A stretch of DNA of 6,924 nt, from positions 7,428 through 14,351 of the forward strand of contig JAJBVU010000327.1 of assembly GCA_020859645.1 (NCBI GenBank), given 5' to 3'. Positions within the stretch are counted from its first letter, which is position 1; each line of letters opens with the position of its first letter. Below are positions 1 to 6,277 of the stretch, one piece after another. Source of the DNA: Eubacterium sp. (GTDB taxonomy: Bacteria > Bacillota > Clostridia > Lachnospirales > CAG-274). The notes under the pieces are model-generated. The model did no database searches. It had not been told where the DNA came from and saw only the letters and a list, made by a program, of their open reading frames with translations. The position numbers were made by a program, and so were the translations under genes.

Positions 1-89
1 CGGAAGAAATTTTTGACTTTGATAAAATGAGCATTTCCGTTGTGGGAAAAGGCAAAATTATCAATGATATAGCTAAAATTCACATATAA
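1..89 (+). CDS. 3' end of an unidentified gene (partial)
   Basis: An open frame enters from the left edge (first full codon at base 3) and ends at TAA 87-89. The 28 visible residues begin EEIFDFDKMSISVVGKG and end NDIAKIHI. They are hydrophilic with a short beta-like hydrophobic stretch, and show no membrane segment or motif I can assign to a family. The frame is supported mainly by running open to the window edge and by ending just before a good promoter for the next gene. No GC-rich terminator hairpin follows it; only a short T run (89-95) is present. The product is unknown. Confidence 0.5.
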   Translation, partial: EEIFDFDKMSISVVGKGKIINDIAKIHI

Positions 90-93
90 TTTT

Positions 94-122
94 TTGGCAA
101 TTTTTAAATTTAATAATATACT
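94..122 (+). promoter_or_regulatory. Sigma-A-type promoter for the DUF378 gene
   Basis: TTGGCA at 94-99 (5 of 6 matches to TTGACA) and TATACT at 117-122 (5 of 6 to TATAAT) are separated by exactly 17 bases. The inferred transcription start is near 129, giving a leader of about 30 bases before the ATG at 161. This suggests the small membrane protein gene is transcribed independently of the partial gene upstream. The call rests on motif match and spacing only. Confidence 0.7.
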
Positions 123-146
123 GCAGAATGGACAGACTAACTCCGT

Positions 147-152
147 AAGGAG
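147..152 (+). promoter_or_regulatory. Ribosome binding site that fixes the DUF378 start
   Basis: AAGGAG lies 8 bases before the ATG at 161. Two other in-frame start codons exist, GTG at 152 and ATG at 155, but GTG overlaps the Shine-Dalgarno sequence and ATG 155 is only 2 bases from it. The ATG at 161 is therefore the likely start. Confidence 0.75.
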
Positions 153-160
153 TGATGAAA

Positions 161-388
161 ATGAACACAAAGCCATATGACGCTGCGGCGCTGACAGTGA
201 TTATTATAGGCGCAATAAACTGGGGACTTATAGGATTTTTTCAGTTTGACTTAATTGCCGTTTTGTTCGGCGGAATGAGTTCTCTTATTTCAAGAATAAT
301 TTACGGGCTTGTAGGTCTCTGCGGACTTTACGCATTAACAATTTATTCAAGAATTACAGACTCAAGGCTTATGGAACAGCGAAACTAA
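161..388 (+). CDS. DUF378 family small membrane protein
   Basis: This predicted 75-residue inner-membrane protein has two hydrophobic helices, roughly residues 8-27 and 36-60. The first contains the family signature around GAINWGLIGFF followed by FDLIAVLFGG. The second contains a serine/arginine-led helix with IIYGLVGLCGLYAL. This pattern (NWGL in helix 1, a YxLVGL-like run in helix 2) is typical of DUF378 proteins such as Bacillus YuzA, whose biochemical role is not established. The length is normal for the family, and the short C-terminus is charged and hydrophilic. It has its own promoter (94-122) and ends at the bidirectional terminator shared with ruvB, so it is probably monocistronic. 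Family assignment is from recognised motifs; no function is claimed. Confidence 0.85.
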   Translation: MNTKPYDAAALTVIIIGAINWGLIGFFQFDLIAVLFGGMSSLISRIIYGLVGLCGLYALTIYSRITDSRLMEQRN

Positions 389-406
389 AATATTTTTTCA
401 CGCACA

Positions 407-439
407 AAAAGAGACGGATTGTAACTTTCCGTCTCTTTT
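407..439. terminator. Bidirectional intrinsic terminator between DUF378 and ruvB
   Basis: A perfect 12-base-pair stem pairs 407-418 (AAAAGAGACGGA) with 428-439 (TCCGTCTCTTTT) around a 9-base loop. The core GAGACGGA/TCCGTCTC is flanked by A on the left and T on the right, so each strand reads hairpin then U run. It sits in the 57-base gap between two convergent stop codons and can terminate both the DUF378 transcript and the ruvB-ending operon. Confidence 0.85.
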
Positions 440-445
440 CTCTGT

Positions 446-1462
446 TTAAAACAGCTTAATTTCTCTGTCGCCGATATAGTCTAGACCCAAATGCTGATAG
501 GCAAGCTCCGTTGCCACACGGCCTTTGGGGGTTCTCTTTATAAAGCCCTGCTGAATTAAGAAAGGTTCATAAACATCCTCGATTGTGTCGCTTTCCTCGC
601 CTACTGAAACGGCAATAGTGTCAAGCCCAACAGGGCCGCCGCCGAACTTCTCTATAATTGACATAAGAAGCCGTTTGTCATTTGAGTCAAGCCCCATTTT
701 GTCTACATCTAAAATTCCCAAAACCTCGTCGGCTACTGCGTCGGTTATTTTTCCGCCGTATTTAACCTCCGCAAAGTCTCTTATACGCCTTAAAAGTCTG
801 TTGGCAATTCTGGGTGTGCCTCTTGACCGCCTTGCAATCTCCAAGGCTCCGTCCTCTGTTATGTCGGTGTTTAATACCCTTGCGGATCTTAAAACGATTT
901 CCTTAAGCTCTGAAGGCTCATAAAGCTCAAGGCGGCTGACTATTCCGAAACGGTCTCTTAAGGGGGCTGTCAAAAGACCGGCACGGGTTGTTGCCCCCAC
1001 TAAAGTAAACTTAGGAAGTTCAATTCTTATGCTTTTAGCCCCGGCGCCTTTGCCGATTATGATGTCAAAAACGAAATCCTCCATAGCCGGGTAGAGAACC
1101 TCTTCCACAAGCCTGTTAAGCCTGTGAATTTCGTCTATAAAAAGAATATCCCCCTCTGAAAGTCCGTTCAAAATGGCAGCCATATCCCCGGGACGCTCAA
1201 TAGCCGGGCCGGAGGTTATTTTAATATTTGAGCCCATTTCAAAGGCAATTATGTTTGAAAGGGTGGTTTTGCCAAGTCCGGGAGGGCCGTAAAGCAAAAC
1301 ATGGTCTAAAGGCTCACCTCTTTTTTTGGCAGCCGCCATATATACCTTTAAATTTTCTTTAACCTTCTTCTGACCTATATAGCCCTGAAGGGTTTGGGGT
1401 CTGAGCTTTTGCTCCAAGAGTATATCCTCATTTTTAAATGCGGAATTTATAAGTCTTTCCAT
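446..1462 (-). CDS. ruvB: Holliday junction branch migration ATPase RuvB
   Basis: RuvB is the hexameric AAA+ motor that, with RuvA, drives branch migration of Holliday junctions in recombinational repair. At 338 residues it has normal length. Visible landmarks are Walker A GPPGLGKTT (59-67), Walker B LFIDEIH (107-113), sensor 1 GATTR (156-160), the arginine-finger segment APLRDRFG (166-173), sensor 2 RGTPRIANR (214-222), and a C-terminal winged helix (about 256-338) with GGGPVGLDT and the conserved SDTIEDVYEPFL. All key ATPase residues are present. The ATG start is supported by AAAGGAG at 1470-1476, 7 bases upstream; this site overlaps the stop codon of ruvA, consistent with coupled translation. 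It is the last gene of the minus-strand operon. The queA/tgt genes that often follow ruvB in Clostridia are absent here. Confidence 0.97.
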   Translation of the reverse strand: MERLINSAFKNEDILLEQKLRPQTLQGYIGQKKVKENLKVYMAAAKKRGEPLDHVLLYGPPGLGKTTLSNIIAFEMGSNIKITSGPAIERPGDMAAILNGLSEGDILFIDEIHRLNRLVEEVLYPAMEDFVFDIIIGKGAGAKSIRIELPKFTLVGATTRAGLLTAPLRDRFGIVSRLELYEPSELKEIVLRSARVLNTDITEDGALEIARRSRGTPRIANRLLRRIRDFAEVKYGGKITDAVADEVLGILDVDKMGLDSNDKRLLMSIIEKFGGGPVGLDTIAVSVGEESDTIEDVYEPFLIQQGFIKRTPKGRVATELAYQHLGLDYIGDREIKLF

Positions 1463-1474
1463 AGTTGATCTCCT

Positions 1475-2074
1475 TTACGCCAAAGCCTTAAGCCCTAACT
1501 TAACTGCGTCCTCGGTGGTCATTCCCTCGGTGTAAACCGCCCCTACAGCCTTAGCCGCTTCGGATCTGCCGAAGCCTAAGGCAACAAGGGCTTCTATTGC
1601 TTCGGCTTTTTCGCCGCTTCTGCCCTGTGCGCTTGAAACCATTTCAGTCAAAGCGGCGTCACCTGCTGACTCAGCCTCACCTGCCAGCTTGTCTCTCAGC
1701 TCCAAAATTATTCTCTGGGCTGTTTTTTTGCCTATTCCCTGACCCATTGCTATTGTTTTAACGTCCTCAGCCACTATGGCAAAAATTATTTGCGACGGCG
1801 AAAGGACATTTAAAAGACCTATTGCTGATTTTGGACCTACACCGGAGACGGTTATAAGCTTATAAAAAAGCTTAAGCTCCTCGCCTGTTAAAAAGCCGTA
1901 AAGGGCAATGCCCGTTTCCGACACACTCATATAAGTATAAATTTTAATTTCATCATACCCCGCATTTAAAAGAGTTTCGGCTGAAACAAAAATTTTATAG
2001 CCTATTCCGCCGCACTCCAAAACGAGAAAATCATTTCCCTTATATTCTACCTTGCCTTTTATAAATTCAATCAT
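1475..2074 (-). CDS. ruvA: Holliday junction branch migration protein RuvA
   Basis: RuvA binds the four-way junction as a tetramer and loads RuvB. The 199 residues show the three expected domains: an N-terminal OB fold (about 1-63, MIEFIKGKV and CGGIGYKIFV to LYGF), tandem helix-hairpin-helix motifs (SGVGPKSA 77-84 and GIGKKTA 113-119) that grip the DNA backbone, a flexible linker (about 130-155, rich in Ala, Glu and Ser), and the C-terminal RuvB-binding domain (about 156-199, EALVALGFGRSEA). Oddity: at the acidic-pin position, where many RuvA proteins have REDA, this one reads SETG (52-55), so only one of the two usual acids remains. The start ATG follows a weak ribosome binding site (GGCGGTG, 2080-2086). 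Its stop lies 12 bases before the ruvB start, and the upstream SLH gene ends 20 bases before it. Confidence 0.96.
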   Translation of the reverse strand: MIEFIKGKVEYKGNDFLVLECGGIGYKIFVSAETLLNAGYDEIKIYTYMSVSETGIALYGFLTGEELKLFYKLITVSGVGPKSAIGLLNVLSPSQIIFAIVAEDVKTIAMGQGIGKKTAQRIILELRDKLAGEAESAGDAALTEMVSSAQGRSGEKAEAIEALVALGFGRSEAAKAVGAVYTEGMTTEDAVKLGLKALA

Positions 2075-2094
2075 ATAAACACCGCCGAGTTAAT

Positions 2095-3765
2095 TTAGTA
2101 TTGTTCTGTTGTGGTTTCTTCTTCTGTGTAATATTCCTTAAAGGTTCCGTCCTGATTTAAAATAACCTTTTGCCCTGTTTCGGGAATTTCCCCTATAAAA
2201 AGCCCGTCATTTCCGTAGGGGCAGACTTCGGCATATTCCGTAGCAGCAACCTGTTCACTCATAAGCCTTTTTATATACACAAAGTCTTCTGCTTCTTTCG
2301 GGTCGGCTATATTGTCTCCGTAGTGTATCCAATAGGTCAGATTTGACCCTGTGGCATAGGCTACGTAGGTAGAACCATAGGGTTGACCGTCCGCCTTCAT
2401 TTCTTCCGAACCGTAGTGAAGCTTTTTAAGCAGATTTCCCTCTGTGTCGAAAACATAATAGTTGCAGTTTCTGTTGTTATAATAGTTTCTTTCATCCGAC
2501 AACACAAATACATTGTCAACTGCTCTGTTTATATAAGCCCCTGCAAGCTCATAAAGAGGCTCAACTATGACCTTTCCGTCTGCCCCAACAGCACCCCACT
2601 TATTCATTGAATTTTGGAAAAGAGTAACGCCGCAGCCTATATTCTTTTCGTTAGTGCGTTCGCTTTCATAAACCCCTATATTATCATAATCGTAAATTCT
2701 CCAAACGGATATAAGAGCATTTTCAATGCTTAATGTATCATCGGGCAGAAAACTGCTGACATTTCCCGTTTCCATTATATAAGAATCCTCAGATCTTGTT
2801 CCGCTTACCGCATAAATAGCCTCTTTAGCCGAAGAGCTTATTTGTTCGTCATCGTCAAAGGCAGCGCTTCTCGCCGTTGTTTCAACACCCAAAAGCTGAC
2901 AAAGACGATAGAATGTACAAGCGGCTTCTTCACGTGTCACAAAGGTTTCGGGGTTATAATATCTGCCTTCACCGGGGGTTATAAGCCCCAGATGCTCAGC
3001 AAGAAGAACGTCCGGTGAAACAATATCTATATATTTATCATAATTTACGGAGATATTGTTGTCAGCCATATAGGTGTAAATGTCTTTTCCGCTTTTTTTG
3101 AGAACCGCCTGAACAGCCGTACAGGCAAGCTCATAGCGAGTAATGTTTTGCCTTAAATCTCTTTGTCTTATGGGGTTTAAAAGAAGCCCTGCTTCATCTG
3201 CTTTATGAACCTTTTCCTCTGCATATTCACTGCATACATAGTCGTCTAAGGCATATGACTTGTCATAGTCAAAATAACCCACAAGCTCATAATTTCCGTT
3301 TATTCTGTAGCAGACTGCTTTCAGCTCGCCGCTTTCGTCTCTTTTTTCACAGACAATATTATAGCCGTTTCTGAAAAACTTTGCGCTTATGTAATAATAA
3401 TTATTGTTTTGAATCATGGTGTAAGGCTCTGAGCCCGTTAAAACCGCAAAGCCCGAAAGATCGTCAACGCCGTAAAACCTTACGAACAAATATCTGTTGA
3501 AAAGCATACCGTTGTGAATACCTGTGAAAAGCCTGTCAATAAGCTTGTTTCCGTTTCCGTCCACAAGATAAAGATAGCCTTTTTGGGTGTTCGCCGTAAT
3601 ATATGTGTTTTCTCTGCCGCCTACAGCCAACTTTTGACTGCCTACTTCAGAAGCGCCCACTGTTTTGTATGCATTTATAAAGTCATAGGTGTCATAGGCG
3701 CAGGTCTGAACGGCTCCGCTGAAAATCATAACAGCCGCCAAAATTGCAAATAAAATTCTCTTCAT
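2095..3765 (-). CDS. Secreted SLH-domain surface protein B with WG-like repeats
   Basis: A 556-residue exported protein of unknown function, probably held at the cell surface. It has a Lys/Arg start, a hydrophobic core and a likely cleavage after TCA at about residue 23. Residues about 45-165 form a beta-rich, tyrosine-rich region with WG-like turns (GYLYLVDGNGNKLID, NNNYYYIS). The centre carries three SLH-type motifs: about 187-224 (NITRYELA), 251-292 (FVTREEAA) and a degenerate third at 303-358 (LSIENAL). Residues about 388-545 return to WG-like repeats (KWGAVGADGKVIVEP 389-403, YYVFDTEGNLL 436-446). The tail is acidic and Thr-rich. The mature part has nine cysteines. The start is supported by AAGGGAGGT (3772-3780). 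It is a tandem paralogue of the gene 18 bases upstream and lies 20 bases before ruvA. SLH domains usually bind pyruvylated wall polymers; that anchoring role is inferred here. Confidence 0.85.
   Translation of the reverse strand: MKRILFAILAAVMIFSGAVQTCAYDTYDFINAYKTVGASEVGSQKLAVGGRENTYITANTQKGYLYLVDGNGNKLIDRLFTGIHNGMLFNRYLFVRFYGVDDLSGFAVLTGSEPYTMIQNNNYYYISAKFFRNGYNIVCEKRDESGELKAVCYRINGNYELVGYFDYDKSYALDDYVCSEYAEEKVHKADEAGLLLNPIRQRDLRQNITRYELACTAVQAVLKKSGKDIYTYMADNNISVNYDKYIDIVSPDVLLAEHLGLITPGEGRYYNPETFVTREEAACTFYRLCQLLGVETTARSAAFDDDEQISSSAKEAIYAVSGTRSEDSYIMETGNVSSFLPDDTLSIENALISVWRIYDYDNIGVYESERTNEKNIGCGVTLFQNSMNKWGAVGADGKVIVEPLYELAGAYINRAVDNVFVLSDERNYYNNRNCNYYVFDTEGNLLKKLHYGSEEMKADGQPYGSTYVAYATGSNLTYWIHYGDNIADPKEAEDFVYIKRLMSEQVAATEYAEVCPYGNDGLFIGEIPETGQKVILNQDGTFKEYYTEEETTTEQY
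2970..3144. repeat. High-identity core of the tandem SLH duplication (copy in gene B)
   Basis: This 175-base segment aligns without gaps to 4656-4830. By hand count about 19 bases differ, roughly 89 percent identity. It encodes the end of SLH 1, the linker KKSGKDIYTYMADN and the start of SLH 2. It is the most conserved part of the two paralogues. Confidence 0.8.
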
Positions 3766-3783
3766 AAAAATACCTCCCTTGTT

Positions 3784-5493
3784 TTAATATTTATCAAAGT
3801 AACGGTTAAGGGTTCCGTCGGGATTAAGCAAAACCGTATCGTCTGTGCCGGGTATATCTGCTCTTAAACAGCCGTCATCGCCGTAGGGTGTAACATTTTC
3901 ATATTCCTCTGCGGCGGTTTTTCCACTGACAAGCCGTTTCATATAAGTAAATTCTTCATTTGAGGGGTTATCGTCATAGGTCCAAAAAAGGAGATTTGTT
4001 CCCGAAGCGTAATAAGCATAAACCGAGTCGGTGGGTTTTCCGTCCGCAGTCATTTCTTCCGCTCCGTAATGAATGGTATTCAGAAGATTACCCTCAGTGT
4101 CAAAGACATAATAGGTGTTGTTTCTGTTTGAAGGATTGTTTTTTTCATCGGATAAAACAAAAACATTATTGACTGCCATAGTTCTAAAGCCCGCAAGCTC
4201 ATAAGCCGGCTCAACTATAACCGTTCCGTCTTTCGTCTCGGCGCCCCATTTTCCGTTTTCACCTTGGAAAAGATATATTCCGCATTTTATATATTTGTCA
4301 TATTCATGGTCAATTTCCATTGTTTCCAAATTATAAAAGTCAAAAATTCTCCAAACAGATACCAATGTTTTTTCTATGGTATAACCGTCATTTGGTAAAA
4401 AGCAGTAAATTCTTTTGTGACTGCTTGCATATGAATTTTCGGTTCTGCCCGGAGGCATTATATATGTGTCTTCGATTCTTGTATTGCTTACGGCATAAAC
4501 AGCGTCCCTTGCCGAAGCATCGATTTCACAGTCATCATCGTAAATTGCCGGTTTTTCGTCTGTAGTTTCGACACCGAAAAGCTGACACAGGCGGTAGAAG
4601 GAACAGGCTGCTTCCTGCCTTGTTACCTTGGTTTCGGGTTTAAAAAATCCGTTTTCACCGGGGGTTATAAGTCCCAGCTGCTCCGCAAGAAGAACGTCCG
4701 GTGAAACAATGTCAACATATTTATCATAATTTACAGATATGCTGTTGTCAGCCATATAGGTATAAATATCCTTTCCGCTTTTTTTAAGAACCGCCTGAAC
4801 CGTAATACAGGCAAGCTCATAGCGGGTAATATCGTCGCTTAAATACCTGTATCTTAAGGGTTCTATAAGAAGTCCGGCTTCGTCAGCGGCTTTTATTTTT
4901 GAACGCCATTTTTCACTGTCGCCCGGATAAGACCGTTCTCCGGCAAAAAACGTGCTGCATTCATAATCGTCAGGATAATAAGCTTTTGAGTAGTCGAAGA
5001 TTTCAGCGGAACTGCTGTTAACGCTGTAGCGGTAACAGTCGGCTTTCAGTTCTCCGTTATCATCTCTTTTTTCACAAATTATATTATAACCGTTTCTGAA
5101 ATATTTTGTACTTATGTAATAATAGTTGTTGTTTACAATTACGGGATAAAGCTGTGAGCCGCCCAAAACCGCAAAGCCCGAAAAATCGTCAACACCGTAA
5201 AACCTTGTTATTATATATCTGTTTAAATACGCTGTGTTAAAAACACCTGTGAAAAGCCTGTCAATAAGCTTATTTCCGTTTCTGTCCACAAGATAGAGAT
5301 AGCCCTTTTCGGTGTTTGCCGTAATATAGGTGTCGTCTCTTCCTTTAACCGCAATTTTTTGATTTCCCACTGCCAAAGCGCTTTTCATTTCATCGCTGTT
5401 TTGAAAACTATAGCTGTCTGCAAATGTACAGTCAGTCATCACAACGCCGATAATTATTAAAACCGTCAAAACCGTTAGATAAATTTTTTTCAT
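3784..5493 (-). CDS. Secreted SLH-domain surface protein A with WG-like repeats
   Basis: First gene of the minus-strand operon: a 569-residue exported protein of unknown function, paralogous over its full length to protein B. The signal peptide is about residues 1-25 (KK start, hydrophobic LTVLTVLIIIGVV, likely cleavage after TFA). The layout matches B: a beta-rich, Tyr-rich N-terminal region (about 46-170), SLH motifs at about 201-238 (DITRYELA), 266-307 (KVTRQEAA) and a degenerate third at 318-386 (YTIEKTL), then WG-like repeats (KWGAETKDGTVIVEPAY 415-431, YYVFDTEGNLL 461-471). Compared with B it has an extra stretch before SLH 1 (around 183-199) and one inside SLH 3 (around 350-363). The ATG at 5493 is chosen over an in-frame TTG at 5514 because AAAGGAGG (5501-5508) lies 7 bases before the ATG and inside the longer frame. 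Cell-surface attachment is inferred from SLH family knowledge. Confidence 0.85.
   Translation of the reverse strand: MKKIYLTVLTVLIIIGVVMTDCTFADSYSFQNSDEMKSALAVGNQKIAVKGRDDTYITANTEKGYLYLVDRNGNKLIDRLFTGVFNTAYLNRYIITRFYGVDDFSGFAVLGGSQLYPVIVNNNYYYISTKYFRNGYNIICEKRDDNGELKADCYRYSVNSSSAEIFDYSKAYYPDDYECSTFFAGERSYPGDSEKWRSKIKAADEAGLLIEPLRYRYLSDDITRYELACITVQAVLKKSGKDIYTYMADNSISVNYDKYVDIVSPDVLLAEQLGLITPGENGFFKPETKVTRQEAACSFYRLCQLFGVETTDEKPAIYDDDCEIDASARDAVYAVSNTRIEDTYIMPPGRTENSYASSHKRIYCFLPNDGYTIEKTLVSVWRIFDFYNLETMEIDHEYDKYIKCGIYLFQGENGKWGAETKDGTVIVEPAYELAGFRTMAVNNVFVLSDEKNNPSNRNNTYYVFDTEGNLLNTIHYGAEEMTADGKPTDSVYAYYASGTNLLFWTYDDNPSNEEFTYMKRLVSGKTAAEEYENVTPYGDDGCLRADIPGTDDTVLLNPDGTLNRYFDKY
4656..4830. 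repeat. High-identity core of the tandem SLH duplication (copy in gene A)
   Basis: Direct-repeat partner of 2970-3144, in the same orientation and about 1.69 kb away. The two copies belong to adjacent paralogous genes, so this is divergence after gene duplication, possibly slowed by selection or gene conversion, rather than a mobile repeat. Confidence 0.8.
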
Positions 5494-5500
5494 GAAGCCG

Positions 5501-5508
5501 CCTCCTTT
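5501..5508 (-). promoter_or_regulatory. Ribosome binding site that fixes the SLH protein A start
   Basis: On the minus strand this reads AAAGGAGG, 7 bases before the ATG at 5493. It excludes the longer frame that begins at TTG 5514, because that reading would translate the Shine-Dalgarno sequence as Lys-Gly-Gly and add residues in front of a well-formed signal peptide. Confidence 0.85.
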
Positions 5509-5525
5509 GCACAAGACTTTTTTTA

Positions 5526-5554
5526 ATTATATCATATAATTCCATTTCCTTCAA
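5526..5554 (-). promoter_or_regulatory. Sigma-A-type promoter of the SLH-SLH-ruvA-ruvB operon
   Basis: On the minus strand, TTGAAG (5549-5554) and a perfect TATAAT (5526-5531) are separated by 17 bases. The inferred start near 5519 gives a leader of about 25 bases before the ribosome binding site and ATG. I saw no convincing promoter in the 18- and 20-base gaps farther along, nor in the last bases of the SLH B gene, so this may be the main promoter for ruvAB as well. Confidence 0.75.
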
Positions 5555-5589
5555 CCGAAAATAATTTTTCACAAATTTTTCTTTGTCTT

Positions 5590-5619
5590 TTGAATAAAAT
5601 AACAATACATAGATAAAAT
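5590..5619 (+). promoter_or_regulatory. Possible promoter for yyaC
   Basis: TTGAAT (5590-5595) and TAAAAT (5614-5619) are 18 bases apart in very AT-rich DNA, so chance matches are likely. The GAATA at 5592-5596 also resembles a forespore-sigma -35 element, as expected for a sporulation gene, but I could not find a matching forespore -10 at the right distance. Sigma class is left open. Confidence 0.35.
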
Positions 5620-5665
5620 AATAAAAAGGAAAAATTTAAAAATACAGATAAACAGGAGCGAGCCT

Positions 5666-6211
5666 ATGACATTTTATTACAGCAGCAAGGACAAAAATGC
5701 AGAAACGAAAATAAAGAACACTTTAAAGCTTATGATTGAAGAGAAGCTGCCCCTTTACACCCACATTGTTTTGCTGTGCATAGGCACAGACAGAATTACA
5801 GGGGACAGCTTAGGTCCTTTGGTAGGGGACAGGCTTCAAAGCTCAGTTTTCTGCCCTGTTTACGGAACAATTCATAACCCCGTTCACGCCAAAAACCTAA
5901 AGCACGCCCTGAGCGCCATAAACCGCAGAGGAAAGCCCTTGGTAATAGCCGTTGACGCAGCCTTGGGGGTTCATACGGAGCATATAACAGTTGCCGACGA
6001 GGGGGTTCGCCCGGGAACAGCCATAGGGAAGAGCCTTCCCACAGCCGGAGCAATCAGCATAACGGGCATAGTAGGCTCAGACAGCCCCTCTGGGATGAGG
6101 GTTCTTCAAAACACACGGTTGGCTGTAGTAATGGATATGTCGGATATAATTGCCGGGGCTGTTTCTTCCGCAATTTCGGAAATAGAGCAAATGAGCTTTT
6201 ACGCCGTATAA
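5666..6211 (+). CDS. yyaC: Sporulation protein / putative spore protease YyaC
   Basis: This 181-residue protein belongs to the YyaC family (DUF1256), a sporulation-associated group with a fold like the HybD hydrogenase-maturation peptidases. A protease role is proposed for the family from that fold. Visible family motifs are LLCIGTDRITGDSLGPLVG (36-54), YGTIHNPVHAKNL (66-78), VIAVDAALG (93-101) and SITGIVG (131-137). By analogy with HybD, acids in GDSLGP (Asp47) and VDAALG (Asp97) are candidate metal ligands; this is inference. There is no signal peptide, so it is probably cytosolic. The ATG is supported by AGGAG at 5654-5658, 7 bases upstream. It is divergent from the SLH-ruvAB operon, and a co-oriented OB-fold gene follows 66 bases later. 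Its presence is the best evidence that the host lineage forms endospores. Confidence 0.92.
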   Translation: MTFYYSSKDKNAETKIKNTLKLMIEEKLPLYTHIVLLCIGTDRITGDSLGPLVGDRLQSSVFCPVYGTIHNPVHAKNLKHALSAINRRGKPLVIAVDAALGVHTEHITVADEGVRPGTAIGKSLPTAGAISITGIVGSDSPSGMRVLQNTRLAVVMDMSDIIAGAVSSAISEIEQMSFYAV

Positions 6212-6265
6212 ACACTTCTATTTTAATATGAATGAGAATAGATTATAAAAAAAGATTTATTTTAC

Positions 6266-6270
6266 GGAGG
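6266..6270 (+). promoter_or_regulatory. Ribosome binding site supporting a TTG start
   Basis: GGAGG lies 7 bases before TTG at 6278. The first in-frame ATG comes at about residue 63, inside the first OB domain, and would remove conserved sequence, so TTG is the credible start. Confidence 0.75.
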
Positions 6271-6277
6271 GATTAAC

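Noticed and set aside
152..160. Upstream GTG 152 or ATG 155 as start of the DUF378 gene
   Set aside because: GTG overlaps the ribosome binding site and ATG 155 is 2 bases from it, too close; ATG 161 has the right spacing.
585..923. Plus-strand open frame of 112 codons opposite ruvB
   Set aside because: It lies wholly antisense to a clearly recognised ruvB, is low-complexity Ser/Pro-rich, and has no family motif.
3514..4565. Several short plus-strand frames opposite the SLH genes
   Set aside because: All are antisense to long paralogous genes with signal peptides and SLH motifs, and none shows a plausible protein family.
2095..5493. The tandem SLH pair as a mobile or phage-borne cassette
   Set aside because: No integrase, transposase, terminal repeats or flanking duplication are visible; simple gene duplication explains the repeat.
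5494..5514. Longer start (TTG at 5514) for SLH protein A
   Set aside because: The added codons contain the Shine-Dalgarno sequence and would place extra residues before a normal signal peptide; ATG 5493 is better.
5511..5515. SLH protein A as a lipoprotein (Cys22 near the signal peptide end)
   Set aside because: The residues before the Cys are MTD, which do not fit a lipobox, and a normal cleavage site follows at TFA. The same holds for Cys22 of protein B, preceded by VQT.
5796..6053. Minus-strand open frame opposite yyaC
   Set aside because: Antisense to the conserved yyaC motifs, with an Arg/Pro/Leu-rich product and no recognisable domain; a shadow frame.
6212..6277. A separate promoter or terminator between yyaC and the OB-fold gene
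   Set aside because: TATAAA at 6244-6249 has only a 3-of-6 -35 partner, and no GC-rich hairpin precedes the T or A runs; too weak to call in AT-rich DNA.
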